DNA of 64,000 bases from Halomonas sp. 1513 (GCA_001971685.1 CP019326.1:3100001-3164000), one strand, 5' to 3'; shown: positions 9,448 to 18,474, counted from the first letter of the stretch. Made by a program: numbers and translations. Notes: generated by a model from the sequence alone, not told the origin.

Positions 9448-9473
9448 CACCGCCCGGCAGGTGCCGGGCGGTG
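9448..9473. terminator. Stable hairpin between amidase and glsB-like gene
   Basis: An 11-bp GC stem (ACCGCCCGGC at 9449-9458 with its complement at 9463-9472 plus one flanking pair) and an AGGT loop lie between two convergent genes. There is no T-run on either strand, so this may be a processing or 3'-end-protecting hairpin rather than a classical terminator. Confidence 0.6.
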
Positions 9474-9496
9474 CTCAGTCGCGTGCCGCGATGTCG

Positions 9497-9739
9497 TCAG
9501 GCGCTGCGCACCTTGGAAATCACCCATAGCAGGACCACCGCACCTACCGTGGCGGTGACCAGCGAGCCAATGAAGCCGCCGGACTGCAGCCCCAGCAGGC
9601 TGAACAGGAAACCGCCGATCACTGCCCCGACAATCCCCACGCCGATATTGCCGAGGATGCCAAAGCCGCCGCCGCGCATGATATTACCGGCAATCCAACC
9701 CGCCAGACCGCCAATGATCAACCACAGAATCAATCCCAT
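9497..9739 (-). CDS. GlsB/YeaQ/YmgE-family small membrane protein
   Basis: An 80-residue inner-membrane protein of the family annotated as transglycosylase-associated. It has three hydrophobic, Gly-rich segments (about 3-20, 28-50 and 56-76), with the typical LWLIIGGLAGWIAG opening and GNIGVGIVGAVIGG core. E. coli YeaQ and YmgE are of similar size and are general-stress or sigma-S-linked. A larger frame opens far upstream, but the ATG at 9739 has a GAAGGAGAG site and begins the conserved region. The biochemical role of the family is not known. Confidence 0.9.
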   Translation of the reverse strand: MGLILWLIIGGLAGWIAGNIMRGGGFGILGNIGVGIVGAVIGGFLFSLLGLQSGGFIGSLVTATVGAVVLLWVISKVRSA

Positions 9740-9797
9740 CGTGCTCTCCTTCGTCCATTGAATCGTCTCGCATGCAGCCATCCGCGGCGATAGCACT

Positions 9798-10340
9798 TCA
9801 GAACGATGAGCCAGGCTCATCGAGAAAGGCCAGTTCCTGCGCCGTGGAGTCACGCCCCAGTATGGCATTGCGATGGGGGTAGCGGCCAAACCTGGCGATG
9901 ACATCGCGGTGGCGATGTTCGAAGCGCAGGTTCTCCTCGAGGCCCGGCTGGTCGAACAGGCGCAGCGCTTCATCGTGCACCTTGAGCGACTCGCTGTGCA
10001 TATAGGGCATATACAGGAAAGCGCGCCAGGCAACGTCGAGATGGCGATCACGGCGCTGGGCCACCGCCTCCTGCGCCAGTACCAGGGCCATGCCATCGTT
10101 GGCGAAGGCTGCCGGGGTGTCGCGATAGACGTTGCGCGAGAACTGGTCGAGCAGGATGATCTCGGCCAGCCGCCCCCGCGCCGAGAGGCGCCACTCCCAC
10201 AGCTCACCGCGACTCGCCGCCTCGAGCCTGGCGCCAAAGCGCCGCGAGATGCTGGCATCGAGCGCCGCATCCTTGCGAAACCACTGCGCAGGCGTCAGCT
10301 CGTCGAACCAGAACGCCAGTATCTCATCTGCATCGTCCAT
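9798..10340 (-). CDS. DUF924 family protein
   Basis: A 180-residue soluble protein matching DUF924 in size and in the sequences ILAFWFDELTPAQWFRKD at the N terminus, LDQFSRNVYRDTPAAFA in the middle and YMPYMHSESL in the second half. The family has a TPR-like helical fold in known structures and no established activity. The ATG at 10340 has a GGGAGG site; the 19 in-frame codons upstream are not conserved. It lies 58 bases upstream of the glsB-like gene on the same strand, so the two may share transcripts. Confidence 0.88.
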   Translation of the reverse strand: MDDADEILAFWFDELTPAQWFRKDAALDASISRRFGARLEAASRGELWEWRLSARGRLAEIILLDQFSRNVYRDTPAAFANDGMALVLAQEAVAQRRDRHLDVAWRAFLYMPYMHSESLKVHDEALRLFDQPGLEENLRFEHRHRDVIARFGRYPHRNAILGRDSTAQELAFLDEPGSSF

Positions 10341-10450
10341 GCCACCTCCCGTCGTTGCCGGCGCGCCGCTGCAGCGCTGCGGTGCAGTTGCTATCATCTG
10401 AGCCCGCCGCCCGCCGCGGGTTCCCCCTTAGCCTACGTCAAGGAGTCACG

Positions 10451-10630
10451 ATGGCCACCCAGGAAATGTTGGAAATGTCGCTGTTCGTCTTCAACCTGGT
10501 CGGCCTGGTGGTGTGCCTGGTCGGCCTAAGCCTGACCCGGCGGCGGCGCACGCTGGGTTACACCATCGCCGTGCTCGGCTTCCTGATTGCCGCGACTCCC
10601 ATGCTGGCGCAGCTCGTCGGCAGCCTCTGA
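10451..10630 (+). CDS. Small two-helix membrane protein
   Basis: A 59-residue protein with two hydrophobic helices (about 9-28 and 36-57) joined by the basic loop TRRRRT, which would face the cytoplasm. An AAGGAG site eight bases before the ATG supports translation. No family is recognised. It is divergent from the DUF924 gene and 84 bases upstream of an MFS gene on the same strand. Confidence 0.7.
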   Translation: MATQEMLEMSLFVFNLVGLVVCLVGLSLTRRRRTLGYTIAVLGFLIAATPMLAQLVGSL

Positions 10631-10714
10631 GAAAGACCTACAGCCGGGCGACGACGGTTGCCGCCTGCCCCACGCCGCGCGACACTGGTGGCTGACTTGC
10701 CATGGATTGCCGTC

Positions 10715-11893
10715 ATGCCCGTTACCGTCACCCTGCTGTCGCTGTGCCAGGCCCTGCTGGTCAGCGGCAATATCCTGCTGATCGCGGTATCGCCGCTGAT
10801 CGGTGCCAGCCTGGCACCCAGCCCCAACTGGTCCACCGCGCCGGTGGCCACCCAGTGGCTGGGGCTGATGTGCGCCACCATCCCGGCTTCGCTGATCATG
10901 GCCAGGCTGGGTCGCAAGCGCGGCTTCGTGCTGGGCAACCTGCTGGGGCTCGCCGGCGTGGCGGTGGCGATACAGGCGCTACGCGGCGAGCAGTTCGCGC
11001 TGTTCCTGCTCGCCACCTGGCTGATCGGTATCGGCATCGGCTTCGGTCAGCTGTATCGTTTCGCCGCGGTGGAGGCCGCCCCGGCGCCGCTGCGTGACCG
11101 CGCCATCGGCCTGGTGATGGGCGGCGGCGTGCTGGCGGCGTTCTTCGGCCCGTGGCTGGCCCGGGTCAGCCGCGAGGTCGGCGAAGTCCCCTTCCTGGGC
11201 AGCTTCGTCGGGCTCGGCGCGCTCTACCTGGTGGCCCTGCTGATCCTCGCCGTCACGCGGCTGCCACCAGCGACCCGCACTCACGGCGAGGGCACGCCAC
11301 GACCGCTGGGCGAGATCCTGCGCCAGCCGACCTTTATCGTCGCCGTCAGCGCCGCACTGATTGGCTACGGAGTGATGAACCTGGCCATGACCGCCACGCC
11401 GCTGGCGATGGCTAGCGTCGGGCACCACTTCGACCACGTTGCCGCGACCATCCAGTGGCACGTAGTGGCGATGTTCCTGCCGTCGTTCTTCACCGGTCAT
11501 CTGACCGCCCGTTTCGGCGCCAGGCGCATGATCGTCGCCGGCTGCCTGCTGCTGGTGGCCAGCGCCCTGGCCGCGCAGATCGAGACCGGGGTGATGGGCT
11601 TTCACCTGGCCCTGGTGCTGCTCGGACTGGGCTGGAACTTCACCTTCCTGCCCGCCACCGGGCTGCTCACCGAGACCTATCGGCCGGTGGAGAAGGCCCG
11701 CACCCAGGCCGCCAACGAGTTCCTGGTGTTCTCCACCGTGGCGCTGACCGCGCTACTCGCCGGGCCAATGGTAAGCCAGCTCGGCTGGGCCACCCTCAAC
11801 GCGCTGCTGATCCCGCTGGCGCTGCTGCCAGTGGCCTTACTGGCCTGGCAGCGACTTGCCAAGGCGCCCACTGGCCCGCACATTAGTGGCTGA
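10715..11893 (+). CDS. MFS transporter
   Basis: A 392-residue inner-membrane protein with about twelve transmembrane helices. Helix 1 is VTLLSLCQALLVSGNILLIA, and the loop between helices 2 and 3 carries the family marker MARLGRKRGF. A second half-repeat starts near residue 200, with TARFGARRM as its loop motif. The start is uncertain: the frame is open from a TTG at 10658 and a GTG at 10688, and none has a clear ribosome-binding site, so the ATG just before helix 1 is used. ycjX follows after 23 bases, so they may be co-transcribed. The substrate is unknown; it looks most like uncharacterised drug/metabolite exporters. Confidence 0.85.
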   Translation: MPVTVTLLSLCQALLVSGNILLIAVSPLIGASLAPSPNWSTAPVATQWLGLMCATIPASLIMARLGRKRGFVLGNLLGLAGVAVAIQALRGEQFALFLLATWLIGIGIGFGQLYRFAAVEAAPAPLRDRAIGLVMGGGVLAAFFGPWLARVSREVGEVPFLGSFVGLGALYLVALLILAVTRLPPATRTHGEGTPRPLGEILRQPTFIVAVSAALIGYGVMNLAMTATPLAMASVGHHFDHVAATIQWHVVAMFLPSFFTGHLTARFGARRMIVAGCLLLVASALAAQIETGVMGFHLALVLLGLGWNFTFLPATGLLTETYRPVEKARTQAANEFLVFSTVALTALLAGPMVSQLGWATLNALLIPLALLPVALLAWQRLAKAPTGPHISG

Positions 11894-11916
11894 ATTCACA
11901 CCACGAGTCGTCTTGC

Positions 11917-13314
11917 ATGCCGCAACCCCTGGCACGCGAACTGGGTAATCTCATCGAACGCGGTCGCGACCGCCAGCTGCGGCTGGCGGTCACCGGCCTG
12001 TCGCGGGCCGGCAAGACCGCCTTTCTCACCTCGCTGGTCCATCAGCTGCGCCACGCCGGCCTCGAGGCGCGCCTCGATCTGCTGCCGGCGGCCCGCGACG
12101 GCCGCCTGCTCGGCGCCAGCCGGGTCAGCCAGCGCGACCTCGGCGTGCCGCGCTTCCCCTACGACCAGGCACTGGCGGCACTCGACGAAACCCCACCGCG
12201 CTGGCCGGCGCCGACCCGCGGCATCAGCGAACTGCGCCTGGTGATTCGCTACCGCCCGGCCAAGCGCGGTTTGCTCGGCGGCGAGAGCCGCGAGCTGACC
12301 CTCGACCTGTTCGACTACCCCGGCGAGTGGCTGCTCGACCTGCCGCTGCTCGACCACGACTACCTGAGCTGGAGCGAGTCCCAGGATGCGCGACTGACCC
12401 GCGGCCAGGCGCGCCACGCCATGTTCGCCGAGTGGCGCGCCGCGGTGGCCGACCTCGACCCTGCCGCTGACGCCGACGAGGCGCAGCTGGCGGCGATTGC
12501 CGAACGCTATGCCGAAGGGCTGCGCGCCGCCCGCGAGGCCGGCTTCGCCGACCTGCAGCCGGGACGCTTCCTGCTCCCGGGCGATCTCGACGGCGCCCCG
12601 GTACTGCAGTTCTTCCCGCTGCCGGGGCTCGCCGAGGCCCAGCGCAAGTCCCTCGAGGCACTGCCCGAGGAGAGCGTCTATCGCACCCTGGCGGCACGCT
12701 ACGCCCACTACCGCCGCCACATCGTCAAACCCTTCTACCAGCAGCATTTTCGGCGCTTCGACCGGCAGGTCGTGCTGGTCGACGTGCTCGGCGCCCTCAA
12801 CGCCGGCCCCGAACGCTTCGAGGACCTTTCCCGGGCGCTCTCCACGCTGATGCAGAGCTTCGCCTACGGCAAGCGCAGCCTGGTCTCGCGGCTGTTCGCA
12901 CCGCGCATCGACCGCCTGGCGATCGCCGCCACCAAAGCCGACCACGTCACCCCCGAGCAGCACGGCCACCTGGTCAGCCTGCTCGAAGCGCTGCTGGCCG
13001 AGCCGCTCAAGGACCTGCGCTTCGCCGACGTGCCGGTGCGGGCGCTGTCGCTGGCGTCGATCCGCGCCACCCACCCGCGGGAGGTCGAGCAGCGCGGCAA
13101 GCGCACCCCGGCGCTGGCCGGCACCACCCTCGACGGTGACGAGGTGCTGCTGTTTCCCGGCGAGGTGCCGCCGCGGCTGCCGGACGCCGGCTTCTGGGCC
13201 CGTCAGGGGTTCGACTTCCACGCCTTCCGGCCGCTGCCTCGCGACGCCGGCGCCCTGCCCCATATCCGCCTCGACGCGGCCCTCGACTGGCTGATCGGAG
13301 ACAAGCTGCAATGA
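11917..13314 (+). CDS. ycjX: YcjX-like P-loop NTPase (DUF463)
   Basis: A 465-residue cytoplasmic protein of the DUF463/YcjX family. The Walker A motif GLSRAGKT is at residues 27-34, and LTLDLFDYPGEWLLDLPLL carries the DxxG-like switch region. YcjX homologues bind GTP and in enterobacteria belong to the phage-shock (Psp) regulon, but no psp genes are visible here. The stop overlaps the start of ycjF (ATGA), so the two are translationally coupled, as is the adjacent pair in E. coli. The physiological role remains unclear; envelope stress is the usual suggestion. Confidence 0.93.
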   Translation: MPQPLARELGNLIERGRDRQLRLAVTGLSRAGKTAFLTSLVHQLRHAGLEARLDLLPAARDGRLLGASRVSQRDLGVPRFPYDQALAALDETPPRWPAPTRGISELRLVIRYRPAKRGLLGGESRELTLDLFDYPGEWLLDLPLLDHDYLSWSESQDARLTRGQARHAMFAEWRAAVADLDPAADADEAQLAAIAERYAEGLRAAREAGFADLQPGRFLLPGDLDGAPVLQFFPLPGLAEAQRKSLEALPEESVYRTLAARYAHYRRHIVKPFYQQHFRRFDRQVVLVDVLGALNAGPERFEDLSRALSTLMQSFAYGKRSLVSRLFAPRIDRLAIAATKADHVTPEQHGHLVSLLEALLAEPLKDLRFADVPVRALSLASIRATHPREVEQRGKRTPALAGTTLDGDEVLLFPGEVPPRLPDAGFWARQGFDFHAFRPLPRDAGALPHIRLDAALDWLIGDKLQ

Positions 13315-14333
13315 ACGATCCCCGCCCCGGCCAGCGCTTCGCACTCGATGATCCACCCGCTGCGCCCGGCGATCCGCGCCCGGCCCAGGCCTTCGACCCG
13401 GCCACCGAGAGCCGCGACTGGCAGCCCGAGGCCGAGCCCCAGGCCCCCGGCGAAGCGGCACTGGTGGCGAGCCTGGCGCGCCCGCGCAGGCGCCGCTGGG
13501 GCCTGCTGACGCTGCTCGGCGGTGCCCTCGGCCTGGGCGCCGTGGAAGCAGGCTCGACGCTGTATGCGGCGAGCCTCGGCGGCGACTGGCTGGCCGGCGC
13601 CTGGAGCGTGCTGCTGATGCTGGCGCTGGGGCTGGGTGGCCGCGCCCTGCTGCGCGAGCTGTGGCGACTGCGGCGGCTGCGCCGTCACGGCCGCCTGCGC
13701 GAGGCGCTGGCCGGCCTCGACCAGGCCAGCCCGCGTGAGGCACTGGCGCTGGCGCAGCGGCTGCGCGAGCAGCTCGGCCTGGATGCCGACCACCCCCACT
13801 GGCAGGGCTTCGTCACAGCCCATCAGCCCCACCACGACGGCGGCGAGACCCGCGCGCTGCTGGCCCACCACCTGCTCGCGCCCCGCGACCGCGAGGCGCG
13901 CCGGCTGATCTCGCGGATGTCCGGCGACACCGCGGTGCTGGTGGCGGTCAGCCCGCTGACGCTGGTCGACATGGCACTGGTGGCGTGGCGCAACCTGGCG
14001 CTGATCGACCGCCTGGCGCGCCTCTACGGGCTCGAACTCGGCTACGCCAGCCGCCTGCGGCTGTTTCGCGCGGTGCTCTACAACATGGCCTTCGCCGGCG
14101 CCAGCGAGATTGCCTCCGAGGCGAGCATGGAGATCCTCTCGATGAACCTCGCCGGACGCCTCTCGACCCGCGCCGGTCAGGGACTCGGCGTGGGCCTGCT
14201 CAGTGCCCGCCTGGGGCTGCGTACCGCCCGGCTGACGCGCCCGCTGGCCTTCGCCGACGACGAGGCACCGCGCATGAAGGACCTGCGCGGTGAGGTGTGG
14301 CAGCGGCTGCGCCGCCTCGAGGAAGAGCGCTGA
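13311..14333 (+). CDS. ycjF: YcjF-like membrane protein (TIGR01620/DUF697)
   Basis: A 340-residue inner-membrane protein. A charged Pro-rich N terminus (1-60) is followed by two transmembrane helices (about 64-85 and 90-108) and a cytoplasmic DUF697-type domain with the conserved stretch AVLVAVSPLTLVDMALVAWRN and then a LYNMAFAGASEIASE region. The length is close to E. coli YcjF (353). The start codon overlaps the ycjX stop by four bases. The partnership with YcjX is conserved across proteobacteria and probably reflects a membrane-anchored NTPase complex, an inference from gene neighbourhood. Confidence 0.92.
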   Translation: MNDPRPGQRFALDDPPAAPGDPRPAQAFDPATESRDWQPEAEPQAPGEAALVASLARPRRRRWGLLTLLGGALGLGAVEAGSTLYAASLGGDWLAGAWSVLLMLALGLGGRALLRELWRLRRLRRHGRLREALAGLDQASPREALALAQRLREQLGLDADHPHWQGFVTAHQPHHDGGETRALLAHHLLAPRDREARRLISRMSGDTAVLVAVSPLTLVDMALVAWRNLALIDRLARLYGLELGYASRLRLFRAVLYNMAFAGASEIASEASMEILSMNLAGRLSTRAGQGLGVGLLSARLGLRTARLTRPLAFADDEAPRMKDLRGEVWQRLRRLEEER

Positions 14334-14340
14334 GACTTGC

Positions 14341-14388
14341 TTGACCGGGATCAATGCAGCGCCGCTGTGATCGGCTAGGCTGAGGGGG
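14341..14388 (+). promoter_or_regulatory. Anr/FNR box and class II promoter of uspA-type gene
   Basis: TTGACCGGGATCAA at 14341-14354 matches the FNR/Anr consensus TTGAT-N4-ATCAA with one mismatch. A TAGGCT hexamer at 14376-14381 would serve as -10. The predicted start near 14388-14389 places the box centre at about -41.5, the spacing of FNR-type class II activation. This suggests that the following stress gene is induced when oxygen is low, as ANR-dependent usp genes are in Pseudomonas. Confidence 0.7.
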
Positions 14389-14411
14389 AAACATCCCTGA
14401 CGGAGACAGCC

Positions 14412-14852
14412 ATGTTCAAATCAGTACTCATCGCCGTGGACGGCTCAGAGCACGCCAAGAAAGCCCTCGAGGTCGCCTGCCAGCTGGTCAGCAAGGAGGA
14501 TGCGACCCTGCATATCCTGCACATCCCCGAGGCGCTGACCCATGAGACCACGCTAGTATGGGGGATCGGCGCCATCGCCATCGAGTCCTCCCGCGAGGTG
14601 CTCGAGGAGGCCGGCAAGTCGGTCATCGACCGCGCCAGCGAGGCGGCCCGCAGCATGGGCGCCAGCCACGTCGAGACCCACCTCAGCAAGGGCGACCCGG
14701 CGCGCAACATCCTGCGCCACGCCGAAAAGCTCGGCGTCGAGGCCATCGTGATGGGCAGCCGCGGCCTGGGCGACTTCGCCGGGCTGATGATGGGCAGCGT
14801 CTCGCACAAGGTGACCAACAGCGCCAAGTGCACGGTGATCAGCGTACGCTAA
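14412..14852 (+). CDS. Universal stress protein, UspA family
   Basis: A 146-residue single-domain UspA protein. ATP-binding residues are present: Asp10 in IAVDGSEHA and the G-2x-G-9x-G(S/T) loop as GSRGLGDFAGLMMGSVS at residues 115-131, so this is the nucleotide-binding type. The ATG follows a GACGGAGA site. The promoter region holds a well-placed Anr/FNR box, suggesting a role in low-oxygen survival. The gene ends only three bases before the convergent HAD phosphatase gene, leaving no room for a terminator. Confidence 0.95.
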   Translation: MFKSVLIAVDGSEHAKKALEVACQLVSKEDATLHILHIPEALTHETTLVWGIGAIAIESSREVLEEAGKSVIDRASEAARSMGASHVETHLSKGDPARNILRHAEKLGVEAIVMGSRGLGDFAGLMMGSVSHKVTNSAKCTVISVR

Positions 14853-14855
14853 GGC

Positions 14856-15653
14856 TCAGAGAGCGAAATAGTCCCGTAGGCGCCTGGCCACGGCGGTATC
14901 GGCATGATGGCCGATCAACCTGGCACCGTGGACACGCCCGGCGAGGCCAGGATGGGCATTGGCCATGACATGGGCCTCGCCGGCCACCGCCAGCATCTCG
15001 CTGTCGTTGAGGTTGTCGCCGAAGGCCAGACAGGCCTCCGGGGCAACCTCCAGACGCTCGAGCAGTGCCAGAAGCGCCTGACCCTTGTTGACCCCGCCGG
15101 CCATCACCTCCAGCGAGTTGGCCATCGAGTAGGTGACGTGCAGCTGCGCGCCAAGTCGCGCGGCGATGTCAGCCTCGAGTTCGGCCAGATGCGCCGGCTC
15201 GCCGATATACAGCACCTTGCCCACCCCCTGGCCATCGAGCAGGGCCGGCTCCACCACCCGATAGCCGAAACCGGTATGCGCGTGTAGCGCCAGCAGCGCC
15301 GGCGCCGGGGCGTCGATCAGCCACTCGTCGTCTTGATAAAGGTTGAGCCGTACGCTGTCCGGCCGCTCCAGGGCGATCAGCTCGCGGGCGTGCTCCGCCG
15401 CCAGGTGGCGGGCATGCAGCAGCCGATCATCGGGGTCGTGCAGGTAGGCGCCGTTGGTGCTGATCAGGTGCACCGGCACCCCGAGCCGCTCGCGGAATGC
15501 CAGCATGTCGCGATAGTGGCGCCCCGACGCGAAGGCCAGGTGGTGGCCCCGCTCGGCCAGGGCGCGCAGGGTGGCGACGGTGTCGGGATGAAGGTCGTGG
15601 TCGGCGCCCAGCAGGGTACCGTCGAGATCGGAAACGATCAGGTGTGGCGGCAT
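14856..15653 (-). CDS. Cof-type HAD-IIB phosphatase
   Basis: A 265-residue cytosolic phosphatase of the Cof/YidA subfamily of HAD hydrolases. Motif I is DLDGTLLGADH (nucleophile Asp9, acid Asp11 region), motif II is the FASGR threonine/serine equivalent near residue 43, motif III is the Lys in GVNKGQAL, and motif IV is CLAFGDNLNDSEML. The IIB-type cap lies between motifs II and III. Members dephosphorylate sugar phosphates or flavin/PLP-type phosphates; the substrate cannot be assigned here. It is monocistronic with a GAGGA site before the ATG, and convergent with the uspA-type gene. Confidence 0.92.
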   Translation of the reverse strand: MPPHLIVSDLDGTLLGADHDLHPDTVATLRALAERGHHLAFASGRHYRDMLAFRERLGVPVHLISTNGAYLHDPDDRLLHARHLAAEHARELIALERPDSVRLNLYQDDEWLIDAPAPALLALHAHTGFGYRVVEPALLDGQGVGKVLYIGEPAHLAELEADIAARLGAQLHVTYSMANSLEVMAGGVNKGQALLALLERLEVAPEACLAFGDNLNDSEMLAVAGEAHVMANAHPGLAGRVHGARLIGHHADTAVARRLRDYFAL

Positions 15654-15768
15654 GCAGCGTCCTCAATGGAATCGTGTCACCCCGACTAACGTATAGCCGA
15701 ACGCCCTGCGACCACAAGCGCCGGGGGCGTATGCTGGGGGTCTCGATAGTTGTGTCACAGGAGACGCC

Positions 15769-16398
15769 ATGAAGACCCTCGTGATCGGCGCCAACGGCCA
15801 GATCGGCCGCCAGTTCTGCGAACTCGCCAGCCGCGGCGGCATGTCGCTACGCGCCATGATCCGCCACTCCGACCAGCAGCCGTGGTTTCACGAACGCGGT
15901 ATCGATACCGTGATCGGCGACCTGGAAGGCGACTTCCACCAGGCCTTCAACGGCTGCGACCAGGTCGTCTTCAGCGCCGGCTCGGGCCCGCATACCGGCC
16001 CCGACAAGACGCTGCTGATCGACCTGTATGGCGCGATCCGCGCCGTCGACCTGGCGGTCGAGCGCGGCCTGGAGCGTTTCCTGATGGTCAGCGCGCTGCG
16101 TGCCAGCGACCCCATGGCCGCCCCCGCCAAGCTGCGGCCCTATATGGCGGCCAAGTTCGCCGCCGACGCCTACCTGCGCTGCGCGCGCATCCCCCACGTG
16201 ATCCTCAAGCCCGGCAAGCTCACCGACGCCCCCGCCAGCCGACTGGTGAGTGCCGCCGCCGCGCATGCCGACGGGATCGAGGTCTCGCGCGGCAACGTCG
16301 CCTACGCGCTGCTGCACTTGAGCCAGGCGCGCATGCTCAAGAATCGCGAGTTCGACCTGCTCGACGGCGACTCGAGCATTGCCATGGCCCTGCTGTAA
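15769..16398 (+). CDS. NAD(P)-binding atypical SDR (YwnB/YhfK-like)
   Basis: A 209-residue single-domain Rossmann protein with the atypical-SDR glycine motif VIGANGQIGRQF at residues 5-16 and the conserved LMVSALRASDP strand. It lacks the classical YxxxK pair, placing it with the YwnB/HSCARG-like group that binds NAD(P)H, in some cases as a redox sensor. AGGAG lies just before the ATG. It is upstream of rnb but separated by a credible rnb promoter. Activity is unknown. Confidence 0.88.
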   Translation: MKTLVIGANGQIGRQFCELASRGGMSLRAMIRHSDQQPWFHERGIDTVIGDLEGDFHQAFNGCDQVVFSAGSGPHTGPDKTLLIDLYGAIRAVDLAVERGLERFLMVSALRASDPMAAPAKLRPYMAAKFAADAYLRCARIPHVILKPGKLTDAPASRLVSAAAAHADGIEVSRGNVAYALLHLSQARMLKNREFDLLDGDSSIAMALL

Positions 16399-16427
16399 TT
16401 GGCGAGGCCGGCGGGAATCCGTATAGT
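16399..16427 (+). promoter_or_regulatory. Sigma-70 promoter for rnb
   Basis: TTGGCG at 16399-16404 and TATAGT at 16422-16427 are separated by 17 bases. The -35 begins two bases after the end of the preceding gene, and the predicted start lies about 26 bases before the rnb ATG. Confidence 0.65.
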
Positions 16428-16459
16428 GGCCCTCTACCCCCGCCAAGCAAAAGTGTCCG

Positions 16460-18400
16460 ATGCTGCAGAATAACGCCCTGCTTGCCCAGCTCAAGCAACA
16501 GATTCGCTCTACCACGCCCCGCGTAGAGGGCGTGATCAAGGCCACCGACAAGGGATTCGGCTTCCTCGAGACCGACGACGGCGAGTCCTACTTCGTGCCG
16601 CCGCCGGCGATGAAGCAAGTCATCCACGGCGATCGCGTCGCGGCCGTGCTCCACGAGGAGGGCGACAAGCGCTCCGTCGAGCCGGACACCCTCATCGAGC
16701 AGGGCCTGACGCGCTTCGTCGCCCGCGTCCAGAAGCGCGAAGGCCGGCTGGCCGTGGTGCCCGACCATCCCTCGATCAAGAATGTCCTCAAGTCGCGGAT
16801 CAAGAACAGCCTCGACGAGGAGAGCATCGGCGACGGCGACTGGATCGTGGCGCGCCTGGTGCGTCATCCGCTCAAGGAGAACGACCGCGGCTTCTTCGCC
16901 CAGATCGACGAACTGGTGGTCAAGGCCGACGACCCGGCAGTGCCGTGGCGCGTGACCCTGGCCCGCCATGCCCTCGAGCAGGCCTCCCCCGAGGCCGGTG
17001 ACGAGTGGCCGCTGCGCGACGAGGGCCTCGAGCGCGAAGACCTCACCGCCGAGCCGTTCTTCACCATCGACGGCGAGAAGACCCGTGACATGGACGATGC
17101 GCTGCGCGTCGAGCCCCGCGACGGCGGCGGCTGGCGGCTCAGCGTGGCCATCGCCGACCCCACCGCCTACGTCGACGAGCAGCACGCCGCCGACCTCGAG
17201 GCGCGCACCCGGGCCTTCACCGTCTATCTGCCGGGTCAGAACGTCACCATGCTGCCGGAAGTGCTGGCCGACGACCTGTGCTCGCTGTGGGAAGGCCGCG
17301 AGCGGCCGGTGCTGGCCTGCCAGCTCGAGGTCAATGCCGACGGCAGCCTCGGCGACTATCGCTTCTTCGCCGCCACCGCCACGTCGCATGCCAAGCTGGC
17401 CTATGACCGGGTCTCCGACTGGCTGGAAGGCCAGGGCGAATGGGCCCCCGACGCGGCGATCGCCCCCCAGCTCGAGGCGCTACGCGACCTGACCGAGGCG
17501 CGCAGCGCCTGGCGCGCCGAGCATGCGCTGGTGTTCAAGGATCGACCCGACTACGAGTTCGACCTCGACGAGGCCGGCAACGTGCTCGGCATCCGCACCG
17601 AGCAGCGGCGCATCGCCAATCGCATGATCGAAGAGTCGATGATCGCCGCCAACGCCTGCTGTGCCGACCTGCTCGCCGACAAGGTCGGCCACGGCATCTT
17701 CAACGTGCACCGCGCCTTCGATCCGGACAAGGCCGAGGCCGCTCACGAGTTCCTCAGCGCCCAGCAGATCGAAGTCGAGCGCGAGGCGCTCACCGAGCTG
17801 CCGCGCTACCGTGAGCTCAAGCGCGCGCTGGAGAGCCGCGAGGACGCCTGGCTGGACATCCGCCTGAGGCGTTTCCAGGGCTTCACCAGCATGTCGGCGC
17901 TGCCCGGACCGCACTTCGGCCTGGGCCTGGCCGCCTACGCCACCTGGACCTCGCCGATCCGCAAGTATGGCGATATGGTCAACCACCGCCTGATCAAGCA
18001 GGTCCTCAAGGGCGAGAGCGCCTCGGCGGAGGCCAGCCAGCAGCTCACCGAGCAGCTCACCGAGCGGCGCCGTCTCAATCGCATGGCCGAGCGCGACGTC
18101 AAGGACTGGCTCTATGTGCGCTTCCTGACACCCGCCGCCAAGGCCCAGGACGCCTTCGAGGCGGAGATCATGGCCATCAACCGCGGCGGCATGCGCGTGC
18201 GCCTGATCGCCAACGGTGCCACCGCCTTCGTGCCCGCGCCGATGATGCACAGCGACCGCGACAAGGTCGTTATCGACGACAAGGAGGGCCGCATTCAGGT
18301 GGAAGGCGAAGAGCGCTACAAGCTCGGCGATGCGATTCGCGTGGCGCTGGTCGAGGCCCGCGAGGAGACTCGCTCGCTGGTGGCCCGCCCGGCGACCTGA
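16460..18400 (+). CDS. rnb: Exoribonuclease II
   Basis: A 646-residue 3'-to-5' processive exoribonuclease that degrades single-stranded RNA and mRNA tails. It is collinear with E. coli RNase II (644 residues). The N-terminal cold-shock domains (about 20-160) contain KGFGFLETDD. The RNB catalytic domain (about 190-530) has Asp204, Asp210, Asp212 and Asp213 in TRDMDDAL for two metal ions. The C-terminal S1 domain (about 565-640) ends ETRSLVARPA. The TWTSPIRKYGDM block of the RNase II/R family is intact. It ends in a strong terminator and has its own promoter. It is RNase II rather than RNase R by length and by full-length similarity. Confidence 0.96.
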   Translation: MLQNNALLAQLKQQIRSTTPRVEGVIKATDKGFGFLETDDGESYFVPPPAMKQVIHGDRVAAVLHEEGDKRSVEPDTLIEQGLTRFVARVQKREGRLAVVPDHPSIKNVLKSRIKNSLDEESIGDGDWIVARLVRHPLKENDRGFFAQIDELVVKADDPAVPWRVTLARHALEQASPEAGDEWPLRDEGLEREDLTAEPFFTIDGEKTRDMDDALRVEPRDGGGWRLSVAIADPTAYVDEQHAADLEARTRAFTVYLPGQNVTMLPEVLADDLCSLWEGRERPVLACQLEVNADGSLGDYRFFAATATSHAKLAYDRVSDWLEGQGEWAPDAAIAPQLEALRDLTEARSAWRAEHALVFKDRPDYEFDLDEAGNVLGIRTEQRRIANRMIEESMIAANACCADLLADKVGHGIFNVHRAFDPDKAEAAHEFLSAQQIEVEREALTELPRYRELKRALESREDAWLDIRLRRFQGFTSMSALPGPHFGLGLAAYATWTSPIRKYGDMVNHRLIKQVLKGESASAEASQQLTEQLTERRRLNRMAERDVKDWLYVRFLTPAAKAQDAFEAEIMAINRGGMRVRLIANGATAFVPAPMMHSDRDKVVIDDKEGRIQVEGEERYKLGDAIRVALVEAREETRSLVARPAT

Positions 18401-18415
18401 GGCCGCCAACACCAC

Positions 18416-18444
18416 AACGCCTCGACCAACGTCGAGGCGTTTTT
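18416..18444 (+). terminator. Rho-independent terminator of rnb
   Basis: AACGCCTCGAC at 18416-18426 pairs perfectly with 18431-18441 around a CAAC loop, and the stem runs into a T-tract. The stem begins 16 bases behind the rnb stop. Confidence 0.9.
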
Positions 18445-18474
18445 GTTAGTGATGCCTTCATCGGCGCGCGCCCC

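Noticed and set aside
11896..13743. A 615-codon minus-strand frame opposite ycjX and ycjF
   Set aside because: Shadow of the ATGA-coupled ycjX-ycjF pair; no start signal and no domain.
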